From Clonostachys chloroleuca (Eukaryota; Ascomycota; Sordariomycetes; Hypocreales; Bionectriaceae), in contig JBANAY010000003.1 of NCBI GenBank assembly GCA_037952775.1, positions 32,302,001 to 32,366,000 of the forward strand: 64,000 nucleotides of DNA, given 5' to 3'. Below the pieces are notes generated by a model, which saw only the letters and a program-made list of their open reading frames with translations, had not been told where the DNA came from and did no database searches. The position numbers and the translations under genes are program-made. Numbering within the stretch: the first letter of the stretch is position 1; every line of letters begins with the position of its first letter. Positions 61,101 to 64,000 of the stretch are shown piece by piece.

Positions 61101-63148
61101 AAGGTTGGACTGAGCAAGTGCAATTTTGGCCTCTAATTTATCGATGATGGATGAAATAAAGCCCAGCTGCGCGGTCTCATCACCAAAGAATCGATATAGA
61201 AGCTGACAAGCCCTTGCTGCACCATCAGAATGATCAGCTCTTGCTGTTCTTCGGGAAAGTTCGTTTGCTCGATTCGACAGGTCTTGTAGCTCAACAACAG
61301 GAGAGTCGCTACGGCTCGCTCCCGACAAAGAAAACTTTCTGTATCTCATATCGCTGAGGATGGACCTGGTAGCAGCCGATGAGAGTTCTCTCACATCGTC
61401 AAAGGGGTCCATGACAAGATCAAATAGGGCCCGTGCCCATCTTTTATCGACGAGATCATAGAAAATCTCCTGGTCCGAATCTGTTCCCCAATCCTTTTTC
61501 GGGTCGGATTCTAGCCGAAGAATGGACGAAATGGCTTTGAGGGAGCCAACATGTCGTTGGTAAGAAGCTGTTGGCGTGAGCTCGGAGCAAAGGAAGCCTA
61601 TATACCATCTGAGGAACTTTGCGTGATACTCTAGACAGTGGACTAGTTGTCCTTCTGGAAGATCGATCAAGTTGGAACGATACAGGATGGGTTGGGCGTC
61701 TGCTTCCGGCGAAACCCCCTCTGCAGTAGCCCTTTCTGCAGCCTTGCGCTTTAGAGCTTTTGCTCTTACTCTTGGGATGCTTCTTTTGAGGACACAGATG
61801 GCGCCTCTTATTCTCTTGAACATATCCCGAGCCCTAGCCATGACATCGACACGGAATTTGGCATCTGGGTCTGCAAAGTAGGTCCCTATGTGCTGGCGTA
61901 ACAGATTCAAGGCTGCCAGAGAATATGGTCTGGTGGTCGATGGAGAGGTAATGAGAAGGGAAAACGCCAAAGATCGAACTTCATGAGAAGGATGAGCCAA
62001 TACACTGTTGAGGATGTCCTGATTCATGAGGATGGAAGATTTTCCGTCATTTTCCTGACTGTCAGTATTCAGTGCTGTGATGGTAGGTTAGCATTTAAAT
62101 CTCAGGGAGAGTGAGACCTCGATCATGAGAAACGGAATTCTTACACGGCTCCTCAACCAGCCCTACTCTTTTCCCAGTTTCCAAGGCGGCCAGCTGCAAA
62201 AGAGCGGGAAGATTTACATCTATATCCCTGTTGGATGCAACGATATCGCTGGTCGCCATCATCCGTAGGAATTCTAATGCCTCAGTCCTCTCAGCGTTGA
62301 ACAGTGGCAGAAAGATGTAATTCTTCACAGACTCAAGAAGCGAAGGGTCTTCTTCTATGTACTCAAGTAGCCACTGATGCCAGGTTCTAGGACTAATGAT
62401 ACTTTGTGGTTGGTTCTTAACATTTCTGAGGCGGCGGTAAAGACACACAGCCAATCTCCCGGCCGTCGGGCAGACAAAGTGGTTCTTCATCCAAGAAAAC
62501 AGTTCGCCGAAAAAGCTGTGCCATACCTCAATCTCGTCGAGAGACTCTTTTTCTGGAAGGCTTCTAAGGTAGGAGAGCTTTATGTCATTGAGCGAATATA
62601 TGTTTTTCGAGACAAAATAGTCCAAGGTCTTGATGGCCGACTTGGCTACCGGTTTTGATTTAAGACCGACAATGATAGAAATCAAGTAATCTAGGAGAGA
62701 TTTCTCAATGTTTTTAGCGGCTGTGACATTTGGATTTCTCTTTTGCAATCGAGTGAGGAGATCTAGAACAAGTTTCATCGAGCGATGATGATCAGACTCA
62801 TTCCACTCCATGTAAAAGGTGAACAACTGTTGGGCGATATCCTCAGAAAAGGCCCAGCTTTGAAGTTGATCTAACTTTGATTTAGAAAAGTGTTCAACAA
62901 AGCCGCATAGTCTCACACAAGCATTTCCCGAAACGGATTTGGGCTGCCCGGCTTCTTGGAGCAGCTTGGCGAAGGAGATATTTGCATTTCTGTGCTTGTG
63001 TTAGAATATTCATTCGATATTGGACCAGATTTCTTCTCTTGGAAAAGTCTCACTCGATCTGGGATTCTTTTGGCTGGTTCTCAATCCAGGCGAGCAACTC
63101 CTGATGACTGGCCAGCTCATTGGCGAGTTTTTCCGAATGGGAACTCAT
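58118..63148 (-). CDS. TRM732: THADA/Trm732 homologue (DUF2428), tRNA 2'-O-methylation cofactor
   Basis: Exons 63148-63054, 62989-62145, 62074-60820, 60750-60516, 60447-59613 and 59544-58118 join in phase to 1,563 codons plus stop. A large HEAT-repeat-like protein. The DUF2428 signature includes GDLSFIQLSTLRHRGAFSTV and, about residue 820, RRSAGIPSLMTGILSA followed by LPQVHAFNCLKDIFKSSFLT and VWAIRNCGLILLRSLIDCLF. In yeast, Trm732 partners Trm7 to methylate position 32 of the tRNA anticodon loop. For the last intron I chose 59612-59545 (68 nt, CTGAC branch, TAG acceptor), which keeps the frame. A nearer TAG would make a 32-nt intron, too short. The start is the first ATG, 369 bp from the divergent uL1 gene. 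Confidence 0.9.
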
Positions 63149-63517
63149 GGTTTCCTGGACGTACACCAACTATTTCATTGCTCTTTGGCAAGAAATATCT
63201 ATAATGCGATACGGGGAATATAGAGATATCATATAATCGATTGAACTAATAAGGAATCAACACACCAGTACCGGTTCGCGCCACTTTCCGTGTAAGTGAC
63301 CATCTACTGAACGATACTTTCTCTGGCGGGAGGGTATCACGTGCATACCCACGTGAGGAAATTTTGCCCTCCCACCCCACTAACTTGCACGTCCCACATT
63401 TTCCGCAACACCCAAAAAATAATCCTCCAAGCGCACAAGAGCCTCCACCTCGATTCCCTCAACCAACTTTCCCGTCCTGACCACCAATTGAACAGGTTCT
63501 CTTGGGAGACTGACAAA
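63149..63517. promoter_or_regulatory. Bidirectional promoter of TRM732 and uL1 with two CACGTG boxes
   Basis: Between the two divergent starts, CACGTG occurs at 63338-63343 and 63350-63355, 12 bp apart. The second is part of the 13-mer CCCACGTGAGGAA, also found upstream of the CaMKK-like gene. They lie about 163-180 bp upstream of the uL1 ATG, close to the position of the CACGTG upstream of uL2. Confidence 0.55.
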
Positions 63518-64000
63518 ATGTCTAAGATCACAGTCGGTACGTACGAACCGAGATTACAACCATCTCCGTCCGCGATCGACCGCGCGAACCCAAAAAAATA
63601 AAACCGATCAACCTGCTAACAATTTTCTCTTTTTGCAGCTAATGTCCGGACGCAAGTCGCCGAGCTCTTGGAGTACTCCAACGAGACCAAGAAGCGCAAC
63701 TTCCTTGAGACCGTTGAGCTCCAGATCGGCCTGAAGAACTATGACCCCCAGCGTGACAAGCGTTTCTCCGGCACCATCAGGCTGCCCGCCATCCCCCGCC
63801 CCAACATGGCCATCTGCATCCTCGGTGACCAGCACGATCTCGACCGTGCCAAGCACGGCGGTGTCGACGCCATGTCCGCCGACGACCTCAAGAAGCTGAA
63901 CAAGAACAAGAAGCTCATCAAGAAGCTCGCCCGCAAGTACGATGCCTTCATTGCTTCCGAGGCTCTCATCAAGCAGATCCCCCGTCTCCTCGGTCCCGGT
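63518..64000 (+). CDS. RPL1: 60S ribosomal protein uL1 (Rpl1/L10a), 3' end outside the window
   Basis: Exon 1 is 63518-63536 (MSKITV plus one base) and exon 2 starts at 63639 and runs off the window; the intron is GTACGT...GCAG with a TGCTAAC branch site. The chain [80 protein letters not shown] and [20 protein letters not shown] is eukaryotic uL1. uL1 forms the mobile stalk next to the ribosomal E site that moves deacylated tRNA. About 127 of the expected 217 residues are present. Codon use is strongly biased to C-ending codons, as in highly expressed genes. Confidence 0.96.

Overview
The window is nuclear DNA of a filamentous ascomycete, most likely Sordariomycetes; this rests on gene content and compact introns, and I did not resolve the species. 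Nearly every gene has short introns of about 50-110 nt with GTRNGT donors and CTRAC/CTGAC-like branch sites. The products are eukaryotic housekeeping proteins plus families typical of Pezizomycotina: HET-ankyrin, DUF1770, DUF3074, Sip3/Lam and a Hal4-type kinase. There are no operons, and I found no CRISPR array, rRNA or convincing tRNA gene.

Layout, left to right. 0-10.5 kb: the tail of an unidentified gene, ATG101 (-), an unusually intron-rich and damaged adenylosuccinate synthetase (+), PEX3 (+) and BET5 (-). 11-23 kb: a CaMKK-type kinase (+), then a 4.2 kb gene-free stretch that ends in a 1.15 kb ATG-free leader, the Hal4-type kinase (+), and a conserved proline-rich protein (-) with its own 0.87 kb ATG-free leader. 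23-30 kb: a gene-poor stretch ending in a broken HET-ankyrin gene (-). 30.7-34.2 kb: a dense block of RPC19 (+), complex I NDUFA6 (-), BUD31 (+) and a ZNF511-like zinc-finger protein (-). 35.5-42.6 kb: an EST1/SMG7-like gene (+), adenosine kinase (-) and ribosomal protein uL2 (-). 44-50 kb: a DDT/WHIM chromatin protein (+), a DUF1770 protein (-) and release factor eRF1 (+). 51-64 kb: Sip3/Lam (+), a DUF3074 protein (+), the THADA/Trm732 homologue (-) and the start of ribosomal protein uL1 (+).

Many genes serve gene expression and translation (RPC19, BUD31, EST1/SMG7-like, uL2, eRF1, TRM732, uL1). Two act in adenine nucleotide metabolism (the adenylosuccinate synthetase copy and adenosine kinase). 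Others serve trafficking, organelles or autophagy (ATG101, PEX3, BET5, Sip3). They sit together as ordinary syntenic fungal genes rather than as a functional cluster.

The main points for a second look are these. (1) Four otherwise well-conserved genes (CaMKK, ZNF511-like, eRF1, Sip3) are each interrupted by one small indel. Three of these are G6 or C6 runs where seven bases restore the frame, which points to assembly homopolymer errors, with -1 frameshifting as a less likely alternative. (2) The HET-ankyrin gene is a pseudogene with one frameshift and two in-frame TGA codons. (3) The adenylosuccinate synthetase copy has about 20 introns while its neighbours have 0-5, and it carries an in-frame TAA. 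(4) Two signalling or regulatory genes have about 0.9-1.1 kb leaders containing no ATG at all. (5) Two GC-AG introns, a stop-free 51-nt candidate intron and several shared CACGTG promoter motifs are also recorded.
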